Positions 16,497-23,677 of a DNA stretch of 26,096 nt are shown piece after piece. Source of the stretch: JBBPYR01 sp038199755 (lineage in GTDB: Bacteria; Chloroflexota; Ktedonobacteria; Ktedonobacterales; Ktedonobacteraceae). Below the pieces are notes generated by a model. That model was given only the letters and a program-made list of their open reading frames with translations, ran no database searches and was not told the origin of the DNA. Numbering within the stretch: position 1 is the first letter of the stretch; the number at the start of each line of letters is the position of its first letter. The stretch covers positions 1-26,096 of the forward strand of contig JBBPYR010000247.1 of assembly GCA_038199755.1 (NCBI GenBank). Direction: 5' to 3'. The position numbers were made by a program, and so were the translations under genes.

Positions 16497-17692
16497 TATG
16501 GTTCTAAGGTGGGCGATGCTGTTTCTTTAGTGAGAAAGTCTGCGGTCTGCTGCTCTGTAAAATTCATGATTCTATCAGGTTGCAGACCGTCTAACTCTGG
16601 TGTTGCCTTGCCCTCAACCAAATCGGCAACGCTGCGTCCAACAGCAGGAGCCAGCGCGAAGCCATGACCGGAGAAGCCCAGAGCTAGCGTTAAGCCGGGG
16701 AAGCCTGTAACGCTCCCAATGAAGGGAATGGTGTCGATGCTCTCTGCCTCTAGGCCGCACCAGCTGCGGGCAATCTGTGTGTGTGCTATGGCTGGTAACA
16801 CCGCTCGTGCCTCTTCCCAATTTCCCTGGACATGTTCTTTCTGTAGCGTATAGGAACGCCGATCAGGGGTTGGCTCACCTAGCCAGCCGCCACCCAGTAG
16901 AAAAGCACCGTCGTCAAGCTGCTTGAGGGAGAGTGCGCGGCCCAACGCGCTGACCACAGGTGTGAGGATGCTAGCATGCTGAGGAGATGTTGGCGTGGAA
17001 AGGACCATTTGCAAGGCGTACATGCGTATAGGTAAATGCAGCCCGATGCTCTGTGCCAGCGTATCGCTCCACGCGCCCGCTGCGAGGATACACTGTTCCG
17101 CATACACGGCTCCTCGTGTGCTCTGTAGCCCCACGATACGCTGCCCATTCTTGAGCAAAGTGGTGGCAGTCGTATAGGTCCAGTAGCTTGCACCATGACG
17201 TTGTGCGGCAGCAGCAAAGGCGCGTGTTGTATCGGCGGGATCGGCTTGTCCATCAGCGGGGCTGTAACTCGCGGCTAGAATGTGATCCGCGAGGCTCGGC
17301 ACTATATCATGCACGCCCTGGCGGTCGAGTAGGCGCACGTCGGCGAAACCCATACTCTGTTGTTGTTGCACAAAACGTTTGAGCGTTTCCTCCTCGGCCT
17401 CTGTCTCAGCCAAAAGCAGGTTGCCGCCTTGTCGATAGTGGATGCTGGCCTCTAGCTCTTGCTCAAGTGTTGGCCAGCGTTGAATGGCCTCGCTTGCCAG
17501 GGCAGCCTCAGCTGGATGGCGACCCTGGCGGCGCACGCCTCCGGCACTTGCCCACGATGCTGTAGGTTGCGCGGCACTTTCCGCTCGTTCCACCACGAGC
17601 ACTCTGCGCCCTTGTTTCGCGAGGTGATAAGCAATGGAACTGCCGATCACACCGCCGCCAATGACGATACATTCAAACGTTTCCTGCTGCAT
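16496..17692 (-). CDS. FAD-dependent oxidoreductase, DAO family (sarcosine/glycine-oxidase or HcnC-like)
   Basis: It probably oxidises the C-N bond of an amino acid or amine with FAD. The 398 residues start with the FAD-binding Rossmann motif IGGGVIGSSIAYHLAKQG (GGGVIG at 12-17) and Glu in VVERAE, which binds the ribose. TASWASAGGVRRQGRHPAE follows, similar to sarcosine-oxidase-beta and HcnC relatives. Near the C-terminus GLTLALGFSGHGFALAPAVG carries the conserved second flavin-contacting Gly-rich loop. Length is typical. The ATG at 17692 follows AGTAGGA. It lies 62 nt downstream of the kinase gene on the same strand, so a common transcript is possible. The substrate is not deducible. Confidence 0.88.
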   Translation of the reverse strand: MQQETFECIVIGGGVIGSSIAYHLAKQGRRVLVVERAESAAQPTASWASAGGVRRQGRHPAEAALASEAIQRWPTLEQELEASIHYRQGGNLLLAETEAEEETLKRFVQQQQSMGFADVRLLDRQGVHDIVPSLADHILAASYSPADGQADPADTTRAFAAAAQRHGASYWTYTTATTLLKNGQRIVGLQSTRGAVYAEQCILAAGAWSDTLAQSIGLHLPIRMYALQMVLSTPTSPQHASILTPVVSALGRALSLKQLDDGAFLLGGGWLGEPTPDRRSYTLQKEHVQGNWEEARAVLPAIAHTQIARSWCGLEAESIDTIPFIGSVTGFPGLTLALGFSGHGFALAPAVGRSVADLVEGKATPELDGLQPDRIMNFTEQQTADFLTKETASPTLEP

Positions 17693-17754
17693 TTTTCCTA
17701 CTCTTTTTCATCCTCTGCTTTATGATAGTGGATACCGATTGATGCCAGCTGTTT

Positions 17755-19281
17755 TTAGGGGCAAGAAGATTGTACTTTCTCTATATTACTTTGATAATCA
17801 GTAATTTGCCAGCTGCCAGCACTGTTTTGTTGGATGGTCAGGTCGAGTTGATACGCTTTTTGCATCTTTGCTCTGGTCATAGTGTAGCTGTATTTTGAGG
17901 CATTGTTCTGCGTGCTCTTTATCGCTGTATCGTGTGTTATGTTCCCATAACAGCTATCCTCACTCTGTGCCTGTTGTTTGAATTGTGTGCGTGATGTCTG
18001 AGTAGCGGCTGGTGGCCCCAGGTCGTTATATGCTTGATCGTAGTTCCGATTTACTATGGCTTGCATAAAATCATTGGCTAATGCGGTTGCACCTGATCTA
18101 TCAGTGCTGCTTGGACTCGCAGCTGGCCCACGTGTCGTGAAAAAGTGAAATGCACCGTAGCCTAGAGCGCACAGAAGCAAACTGCCTACTATGATAACAA
18201 TGGCGAGAGCACGAGCACCGCGCTTCAAACCCCGTTTGATCTTTCTTACTGGCTCTTTCATCGAGGTAACAGGTGGAGTAGGAGAAGCGACTGGCTTTGG
18301 CACTTGCACTGCTGGTAGAGGCAGAACAGGTGTCATTGCTTGCGCTTGGCGTGGCGTCTCCGTCTGCTGCTCAGATATGGTGGGTGCCGCAAACGGTGGG
18401 TGATCCTGCGGATACTGCATACTCGCTGGCATTGTTGCTGGTAGCTGGATCTGCGGTTGCCTCTGACCCTGATATGCTCTTTGTAGGGCGTCGGCGAAAT
18501 CCTGTACGCTTGGATAACGCTGGTGATAATCCTTCGCCATTGCTCGCTGCATCACCTGCTGCACCGCTGGCGGGATTGCCAGCGCGGGATCATTCAGCAG
18601 TGGGGGTGGTGCGGTTAGGTGCTGTGCCGCAATCTCTAAATGCGATCCTCTAAACGGCTTCTTCCCGCTTAACCATTCATACACCACGATGGCTAGCGCA
18701 TATTGATCGCTGGCAGGTTTTGGTTTACCGCTAAATTGTTCGGGTGCCATGTATGACAGAGTACCAACAACCGTATTCTCCGTGTCTTGCGAAAGCGTGC
18801 TTTGTGTAACCAGTGCCGTGCCAAAGTCGCTCAACAGTATCTCATTGTCAGACCCCACCAGCATGTTTTCCGGCTTTACATCACGATGCATCAAATTACG
18901 ATCGTGGGCATACTGAAGGGCAGAAGCGACCTGCTGTACATAGGATAGCACCGCATCTGCTGGCACACGTGTATCTTTGGGATGTCGTTCGCGCAAGTTT
19001 CCGTTCGGAGCATAATCCATGACCAAAAAAGGGACAGCATTAATAACATCAAAATCGAGGACACGAATAATATGTGGATGTATCAGATGAGCCACAGTCA
19101 GTGCCTCAGTGCGAAACGTGTCGATATCATCGTTACTCAGGACGGCATGCAACACCTTGATGGCTGCCTGTGTCTTGAGATGGATGTGTTCGCCTAGGTA
19201 GACATCCGCGAAGCCGCCACGTCCCAGGTGCCTGATGAGCCGATAATTGCCTAATTGTTGGCTTATGTTGTCAGCCACCAT
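17755..19281 (-). CDS. Membrane-anchored Ser/Thr protein kinase (PknB-type) with C-terminal extracellular domain
   Basis: This is a Hanks-type protein kinase that signals across the membrane. From the ATG at 19281 (508 residues; GAGAGGTG ribosome site): Gly-rich loop LGRGGFADVYLG (19-30), ATP Lys42 in AIKVL, Glu59, HRDVKPEN (132-139) and SDFG (151-154). The activation-loop end is YMAPEQ, so the kinase is intact. A Pro/Gln-rich linker (about 270-345), a basic stretch (KIKRGLKRGARA), a single membrane span (about 358-381) and a roughly 125-residue outside domain follow. That domain (LANDFMQAIVNRNYDQAYNDL) resembles NTF2/DUF4878-like lipoprotein domains, with Cys444 and Cys507 possibly forming a disulphide. 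The longer frame to 19332 has no better ribosome site. Ligand and targets are unknown. Confidence 0.93.
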   Translation of the reverse strand: MVADNISQQLGNYRLIRHLGRGGFADVYLGEHIHLKTQAAIKVLHAVLSNDDIDTFRTEALTVAHLIHPHIIRVLDFDVINAVPFLVMDYAPNGNLRERHPKDTRVPADAVLSYVQQVASALQYAHDRNLMHRDVKPENMLVGSDNEILLSDFGTALVTQSTLSQDTENTVVGTLSYMAPEQFSGKPKPASDQYALAIVVYEWLSGKKPFRGSHLEIAAQHLTAPPPLLNDPALAIPPAVQQVMQRAMAKDYHQRYPSVQDFADALQRAYQGQRQPQIQLPATMPASMQYPQDHPPFAAPTISEQQTETPRQAQAMTPVLPLPAVQVPKPVASPTPPVTSMKEPVRKIKRGLKRGARALAIVIIVGSLLLCALGYGAFHFFTTRGPAASPSSTDRSGATALANDFMQAIVNRNYDQAYNDLGPPAATQTSRTQFKQQAQSEDSCYGNITHDTAIKSTQNNASKYSYTMTRAKMQKAYQLDLTIQQNSAGSWQITDYQSNIEKVQSSCP

Positions 19282-19312
19282 TGCACACCTCTCTCTAGAT
19301 TGCTTATAGAAA

Positions 19313-19338
19313 AACGTAAGTCTCATATACATTACGTT
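19313..19338. promoter_or_regulatory. Inverted repeat upstream of the kinase gene
   Basis: AACGTAA (19313-19319) and TTACGTT (19332-19338) are separated by 12 bp, 32 bp upstream of the kinase ATG. This could be an operator; there is no further support. Confidence 0.3.
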
Positions 19339-19387
19339 GAAGAGGTGTGAAAAAGATACCTGATATCTCTACAATAGCTACTGAAGT

Positions 19388-19771
19388 TTAGCGTTTTATC
19401 GCATGACCTGCTTGTTCCAGAACTTGTAAGGCCTGTTCCACATACTCCTCTTTCACCAGCAAATAATCGGTCGCGTATGTTGCAACGGAGAGCACGCTAA
19501 TATTCGCTTCTGCTAGTGGAATAGCTAATGAGGCGTGAACACCCACTACAGAAAAGTCAAAGGCTCCCTGCACCTGGATGCAACACCATCCTCTTTCGGC
19601 ATCTACATCTCCTGGTACATTGCTCTGCTGGCATATGATAGATAATTCCTCGTTTGTGCGTGTGAGTGAAACAAAATTACCCATCAAAGCCCAGTAGGGA
19701 ATGTGATTATCTGGGTGAAATTGGCAGACAGCATATTTATGTGGCAATAATGACAGGCTTAGATTTTTCAT
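19388..19771 (-). CDS. ACT-domain protein (CASTOR/ACT_7-like)
   Basis: Small stand-alone ACT-domain proteins bind amino acids or similar ligands; the role here is unknown. The 127 residues have an N-terminal beta strand region with LPHKYAVCQF and, in the second half, the clear ACT_7 pattern: FDFSVVGVHASLAIPLAEANISVLSVATYATDYLLVKEEYVEQALQVL contains the ligand-loop GVHASLA, the strand SVLSVATYATDYLLV and the closing helix. The ATG at 19771 is preceded by AAGGAG at about 12 nt. It lies between the alpha-dioxygenase and kinase genes, same strand, with a gap of about 110 nt to the kinase ATG; an independent promoter is likely but not identified. Confidence 0.85.
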   Translation of the reverse strand: MKNLSLSLLPHKYAVCQFHPDNHIPYWALMGNFVSLTRTNEELSIICQQSNVPGDVDAERGWCCIQVQGAFDFSVVGVHASLAIPLAEANISVLSVATYATDYLLVKEEYVEQALQVLEQAGHAIKR

Positions 19772-20142
19772 GGATTCGCTTTGCTCCTTATACCGCAGCT
19801 TTTCATAGGTGTGAGTGTCGTCAACCTCGAAGCTGAGAGAGAGAGCATCATTGCCCGTCAGTCACGTTGCATGGGAGGTACCAATGTTTTAGCACGCGAA
19901 GAATGCCCTCTACTTTCGCCTCCCTACCTGTTCGCTATTCGTGTTGCATTGGTCTATCTGACAAAGTATATGAACTTTGCCAGTAAGATGCAACATATAA
20001 AATGGGGGAAATTTTCTCATATTCTTTCGTACAATATGCACAATACCTCTGTTCACTCGTAGAAGAATTGCCTATGTCAATGCTGTTGTGCCAACGCTTC
20101 TACGAGTGTGACCTATTTGCGTATATGTGCAGAGTATACAAA
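19772..20142. other. Intergenic region with no recognisable gene
   Basis: The only open frame (19781-20062, plus strand, TTG start) has no ribosome site, low-complexity hydrophobic content and no family resemblance, so I do not call it a gene. The notable structure is the inverted repeat at 20054-20108. The stretch is A+T-richer than its surroundings. Confidence 0.5.
20054..20108. repeat. 12-bp perfect inverted repeat downstream of the alpha-dioxygenase gene
   Basis: CACTCGTAGAAG (20054-20065) and CTTCTACGAGTG (20097-20108) are exact reverse complements around a 31-nt loop, 35 bp past the dioxygenase stop. No T tract follows on the minus strand, so this could be a transcript-end hairpin, a processing site or a footprint of an insertion. 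Confidence 0.65.
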
Positions 20143-21966
20143 TTATGAAACGGTCGTTTTGGACCAGGGTGCGAAGGGATTTTTTACGCTGCTGAGTGTG
20201 GGTTTCAGAGCTGGAAAATGCCGTAACAAAACGCTCGTCATGTTGTTGTCGCGCACCCAATCAAAGCCAACCTGCGAGTAAACGGTCGCGTTATAGTCCG
20301 TGGTGAAAAAGCGGTCGCTATTCAAACGACGCGAAGCCATCAAAATGAAGATGCGGAAGGCCGTGTCGCTAAAACCAAATCCCTGCGGTGTCTGCTGGCT
20401 TTGCCACTCGGCGTACATACCAATCAAGAGATCAACCTGATCGATGTCGTTGTTGTAGATGTGCCGCAGTTCCTCTACCCAGGTGCTATTGCTGGTCAAC
20501 TCCTCAAAGCTCGTGACTGGCGGACGATGAACCAACTGGCGAAACTCATTGTAGCGCGGTACTCCACGTTCGCGGTCACGTAGAATTTCGGTTGTAGCTA
20601 GGTCAATGATACTACCGTCAGGCTCGATACGATGTTGCAGGTTGCGCGGATAATTATGCAGGGTCAGCGCACCGGGATTGGAGGTTCCGAATGAATAGAA
20701 GAGATCGGTCATAGAGACCTGTTTCGCAACCTCTCGTGCGTGTCGGTCCGCCACTTCGGGTAGCGTTCTCTCCAGTAGTACGCTGTCGTTGCTAACTGAA
20801 CGAAAAACGAACTCATCAGGCATCAACGGGTGCATGCGATAGACCGCCACAAACTCTTCGGTCAGGGCATACGGGATGCCGAAGTGATCCTTTGGCGAGC
20901 CAGGGATGCCACTGATAATCTCACTCGTGCTGATGCGCCCAAAGTGCTTATAAATCCACTCGCCTGCCAGTCCCCACCAGTTGGCGTTCATGCCCACTTG
21001 CAATGTCGGATGATCGAGAATGGCTGGTGTCCAGTCAACGGTATGGATCTTCGCCAGCAGAGCCGCGTTGGCCAAGCGAGCGTGTTGGAAGAGTTCTTCG
21101 TCAGACCATGTGGGATAGGCCCGATGTAGTTCGTCGCAGATGGTGTTATGCTCACGCGTGAAAAGGGTGTGCAGCATACTCAAACCAATCCACCAGTTGC
21201 CATTCACACCAGTGATATCGACTCCACTCGTAGGGTCGAGCGGAAGCAAGCCATCAGGCCCAAGAATTAGCTTGCCACCTTCGCCTGAGCGTACCTGTGC
21301 CAGTGTTGCCTCGTCGCTACCATAAATTTGTGAGCCATCCCACCAGTGGGTCGCTGTATTGAGGTAGGTCGGTGGAAGATTCTTGTCATCCTGTGTGCGT
21401 GTCGGGTCGCTGTGGGTCCGCAGAATTTCCATCGGATGGTCTGGCCAGGGATCATCGTCACTCAGGGGAATTTTCCAGGGATTCTCTTTCTGGTTCTTGC
21501 CATGACTGAACCAATCGTGAATCATGAATTGTACCCATGCAGCCGCCAGCATATTCAGGATGCCCACTGGTTGAAAGCTCTCACGCGTCAATAGTTCGCG
21601 GCTAATCGTACGCGGATTGGGCGTGAGGATTCTGGCCTCGTCAGGATAGACATCTTTGAGGGGAACATTGCGTCCGAAACGTGTTCCCACGCTGCCCATG
21701 CTAGGATGTTCCAGATCGTTGTAGGTCCCGTCGGCTGTCCGAATCGTGAGATAGGAAGCGTTCTTGTCAGTCGGCGCGGGTTGGTCTGTCGGACTCAATT
21801 TCACCCCAGTAGTGTCATAGAGGTTGCTATCCCGCAAGATGATGCGTAATCCAACGAGGATCATCAGTCCGAACAGCAGAGGCACGCGATGCCAGCCAAC
21901 TTTCTGGTCGAGTGTCTGCATCAGTCGAGTAAATAATCGCGAGAGCAATGCGTTGAGTTGAGCCAT
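20143..21966 (-). CDS. Haem fatty-acid alpha-dioxygenase-like peroxidase-superfamily enzyme
   Basis: Plant alpha-dioxygenases add O2 to the alpha carbon of a fatty acid, giving a 2-hydroperoxy acid that loses CO2 to the shorter aldehyde. The 607 residues match the length of that family (about 620) and its motifs: a WHR-VPLLFGLMILVGLRIIL membrane-contacting N-terminus (25-44), the distal haem His150 in QFMIHDWFSHG, and NTATHWWDGSQIYGSD (203-218). These are followed by FTREHNTICDEL, KIHTVDWTPAIL and ALTEEFVAVYRMHPLMPDE. The last contains Tyr376 and His379, the same Tyr-x-x-His spacing as the radical Tyr and proximal His of rice alpha-dioxygenase. RERGVPRYNEFR and ASRRLNSDRFFTTDYN follow, as in the family. 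An animal-type peroxidase is the broader alternative. The start has GGAAGG upstream. Transcribed from the repeat element side. Confidence 0.9.
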   Translation of the reverse strand: MAQLNALLSRLFTRLMQTLDQKVGWHRVPLLFGLMILVGLRIILRDSNLYDTTGVKLSPTDQPAPTDKNASYLTIRTADGTYNDLEHPSMGSVGTRFGRNVPLKDVYPDEARILTPNPRTISRELLTRESFQPVGILNMLAAAWVQFMIHDWFSHGKNQKENPWKIPLSDDDPWPDHPMEILRTHSDPTRTQDDKNLPPTYLNTATHWWDGSQIYGSDEATLAQVRSGEGGKLILGPDGLLPLDPTSGVDITGVNGNWWIGLSMLHTLFTREHNTICDELHRAYPTWSDEELFQHARLANAALLAKIHTVDWTPAILDHPTLQVGMNANWWGLAGEWIYKHFGRISTSEIISGIPGSPKDHFGIPYALTEEFVAVYRMHPLMPDEFVFRSVSNDSVLLERTLPEVADRHAREVAKQVSMTDLFYSFGTSNPGALTLHNYPRNLQHRIEPDGSIIDLATTEILRDRERGVPRYNEFRQLVHRPPVTSFEELTSNSTWVEELRHIYNNDIDQVDLLIGMYAEWQSQQTPQGFGFSDTAFRIFILMASRRLNSDRFFTTDYNATVYSQVGFDWVRDNNMTSVLLRHFPALKPTLSSVKNPFAPWSKTTVS

Positions 21967-22065
21967 GTGCTGCCGCCTTCCGGGATCGGCCTTTGCCGTC
22001 CCTCTTTTATTTAGCCCTGCCTATTCTACCACATGGCTCTATTGCTGAGTAGACGTAATCGCAAG

Positions 22066-22083
22066 CTCCGTAGGGACCAGCTT
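22066..22083. repeat. Outer inverted repeat, left arm
   Basis: CTCCGTAGGGACCAGCTT is the exact reverse complement of 22446-22463. The left arm itself is bounded by AAGCT...AGCTT (22063-22083). A near-identical third copy lies at 23608-23624. Confidence 0.85.
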
Positions 22084-22445
22084 ATGGACATTGCTGAAAT
22101 ACATCGGTAATAGCGTCTCTGCTTACGCGGCCGATTCAGTCGGGGCGGGGGCGGCGGACGAGGCGGGGCTGGGACCCTTGGGTCGCCCGTGCTGGCTTAA
22201 GCGGACGAGGCGGGGCTGGGACCCTTGGGTCGCCCGTGCCAGCAATCCCCCCCCTTTTTTGGGCGTTTGCCCCTTAAGCGGACGAGGCGGGGCTGGGACC
22301 CTTGGGTCGCCCGTGCCGGGAATACCCCCCCCTTTTTTGGGCGTTTGCCCCACCCCACGGGCGACCCGAGGGTCCCTTCCACCCGTCCTCACCCCCCCGC
22401 CCCTACTGAATCGTCCGCTTAAGTTGATGTCTCTTGGACGCGCTC
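22084..22445. mobile_element. Candidate non-coding inverted-repeat element (MITE-like or structured repeat) enclosing G/C-rich units
   Basis: The interval lies between two perfect 18-bp inverted arms. Inside is a second, imperfect inverted pair: GCGGCCGATTCAGTCGGGGCGG near 22127-22148 against the complement of the GCCCCTACTGAATCGTCCGC end near 22399-22418. Between them are three direct copies and one inverted copy of the G/C-rich core. Frames that run through it encode only repeats. No transposase gene and no clear target-site duplication are seen, so the mobile nature is a hypothesis. Confidence 0.45.
22127..22420. repeat. G/C-rich intergenic repeat block B (three direct units, one inverted)
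   Basis: The core GGGACCCTTGGGTCGCCC starts at 22171, 22218 and 22295; a reverse-complement copy with two mismatches lies at about 22355-22376. Two units share CTTAAGCGGACGAGGCGGGG in front, and CCCCCCTTTTTTGGGCG plus TTTGCCCC occurs twice (about 22248 and 22326). The family is the same as at 13899-14090, which includes the CGGACGATTCAGTAGGGGCG lead. Confidence 0.85.
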
Positions 22446-22463
22446 AAGCTGGTCCCTACGGAG
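22446..22463. repeat. Outer inverted repeat, right arm
   Basis: AAGCTGGTCCCTACGGAG, the exact complement of the left arm at 22066-22083; it ends 17 bp from the aldo/keto reductase stop. Confidence 0.85.
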
Positions 22464-22479
22464 GTTGGCAACAACTCTG

Positions 22480-23484
22480 TTACTGGTACGCCACGTTTTT
22501 GTTCGGGTCGCGTGGCAACGTATACCAGATACGGTCACACAATGTACGTGTCTGCTCGTCCAGCGTCAGATCAACGGCGGGCAGCGTTTGGTCAAGTTGT
22601 TCCGGCTTGCTTGCCCCAACGATTGCCGAGGTAATGGCGGGCTGGGCGAGCACCCACGCGAGCGCAACCTGAGCCACCGCCAGTTGGTGTTCCTGACAGA
22701 ATGCCTTTAACTCATCTACCGCACGCATCTGAGCCTCTTGCCAGTAACGTGCCTGATAGAGCTTGCCAGCGTCCCGCAAGGTGAAGCGCGTGCCCTCCTG
22801 TGGTGTACTCCCCGGCTGATAGCGGCCCGTGAGCACCCCTCCGGCCAGCGGGTTATAGCTGATGACGCCAACGCCCTCATTCAGTGCCAGTGGCAGCAAC
22901 TCGGCCTCGATATGGCGAAACAGGAGGTTATAGCGTGGTTGTACACAGTCGAAGCGTGCTAAGGCGCGGACATCGCTTTTCCAGAGAGCCTTGCACAGTT
23001 GCCATGCCGGGAAGTTTGAGCAGCCAATATACAGAACTTTGCCGCTCCTCACGAGGTCGTTGAGGGCTTCCAACGTCTCCTCAATCGGCGTTTCGGGATC
23101 GGGACGATGCATCTGATAAAGGTCGATGTAGTCCGTTTGCAATCGGCGCAGGCTATCCTCGACAGCGCGAACGATATGTTTGCGTGACCCGCCCTGGTCA
23201 TTAGGGCCACTCCCCACCCTGCCATAGAACTTTGTTGCCAGCACAATCTGCTCACGACGACCTTTCAGCCACGTGCCGATGTATTCTTCAGTGCGGCCAG
23301 TCATCTCAAGTGTGCCACCCAATGGGTAAGCATCAGCCGTATCAAAGAAGGTGACGCCCTTATCAAACGCCCTACTCATGATCGCGTGCGAAGTAGTTTC
23401 ATCGCACTGGTTTCCGAAGGTCATCGTTCCCAGACAGACCTCCGAAACTTTCAGGCCCGTGCGGCCCAGACGTTTCATTTTCAT
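22480..23484 (-). CDS. Aldo/keto reductase
   Basis: NADPH-dependent reductase of aldehydes or ketones in a TIM barrel. The 334 residues have the family opening MKRLGRTGLKVSEVCLGTMTFG and the complete catalytic tetrad: Asp48, Tyr53 (FFDTADAYP), Lys85 (LATKFYG) and His126 (YQMHRPD). The C-terminal cofactor region ITSAIVGASKPEQLD is also present. The length and the pattern of the 'yajO/tas'-like branch agree. The ATG at 23484 follows AGGAGAGG, and a TTGTAA-N17-TATAGT promoter lies upstream. Its 3' end touches the repeat element; the alpha-dioxygenase gene lies beyond it on the same strand. The physiological substrate is unknown; aldehydes from the dioxygenase would be a possible but unproven one. 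Confidence 0.92.
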   Translation of the reverse strand: MKMKRLGRTGLKVSEVCLGTMTFGNQCDETTSHAIMSRAFDKGVTFFDTADAYPLGGTLEMTGRTEEYIGTWLKGRREQIVLATKFYGRVGSGPNDQGGSRKHIVRAVEDSLRRLQTDYIDLYQMHRPDPETPIEETLEALNDLVRSGKVLYIGCSNFPAWQLCKALWKSDVRALARFDCVQPRYNLLFRHIEAELLPLALNEGVGVISYNPLAGGVLTGRYQPGSTPQEGTRFTLRDAGKLYQARYWQEAQMRAVDELKAFCQEHQLAVAQVALAWVLAQPAITSAIVGASKPEQLDQTLPAVDLTLDEQTRTLCDRIWYTLPRDPNKNVAYQ

Positions 23485-23523
23485 AAATAACCTCTCCTGC
23501 TAGCGTATCGAAGATATGATATT

Positions 23524-23552
23524 ACTATACTACTCACGTCGTTTTCTTACAA
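23524..23552 (-). promoter_or_regulatory. Predicted promoter of the aldo/keto reductase gene
   Basis: On the minus strand TTGTAA (23547-23552), a 17-bp spacer and TATAGT (23524-23529) lie 40 bp upstream of the ATG. Confidence 0.55.
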
Positions 23553-23572
23553 ATTGGAGACAACTGCCAGCA

Positions 23573-23632
23573 CACCACGTTCCGTAAAATGAATCTGGTA
23601 ACGATTGAAGCTGGTCCCTGCGGAACGTGGTG
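23573..23632. repeat. Inverted repeat upstream of the D-threonine-aldolase-like gene, with a third copy of the element arm in its loop
   Basis: CACCACGTTCCG (23573-23584) and CGGAACGTGGTG (23621-23632) are exact complements around a 36-nt loop. The loop and right arm include AAGCTGGTCCCTGCGGA (23608-23624), which differs from the arm at 22446-22462 by one base. It sits in the leader of the plus-strand gene, so it may be an operator or a leader RNA hairpin. Confidence 0.65.
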
Positions 23633-23677
23633 GTAGTCCAGCAGCTGGTCGAATCTAGTATTGAGAGGAGAACCCTA

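Noticed and set aside
19781..20062. 93-aa open frame between the ACT-domain and dioxygenase genes
   Set aside because: TTG start without a ribosome site, no domain resemblance, overlaps a region of inverted-repeat structure.
13899..22420. CRISPR array interpretation of the G/C-rich repeats
   Set aside because: Unit lengths and spacings vary (47, 77 and 86 bp), the spacers are themselves repeats, orientation is mixed and no cas genes are present.
22091..22672. Open frames of 193 aa (plus) and 89/61 aa (minus, 22123-22392 and 22197-22382) through the G/C-rich repeats
   Set aside because: They translate only the repeat units, lack ribosome sites and overlap the aldo/keto reductase or each other; G/C-rich DNA has few stops by chance.
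23573..23632. T-box riboswitch in the leader of the aldolase-like gene
   Set aside because: GGTCCCTRCGG resembles but does not match the T-box TGGNACCGCG; no specifier stem or terminator/antiterminator pair is seen.
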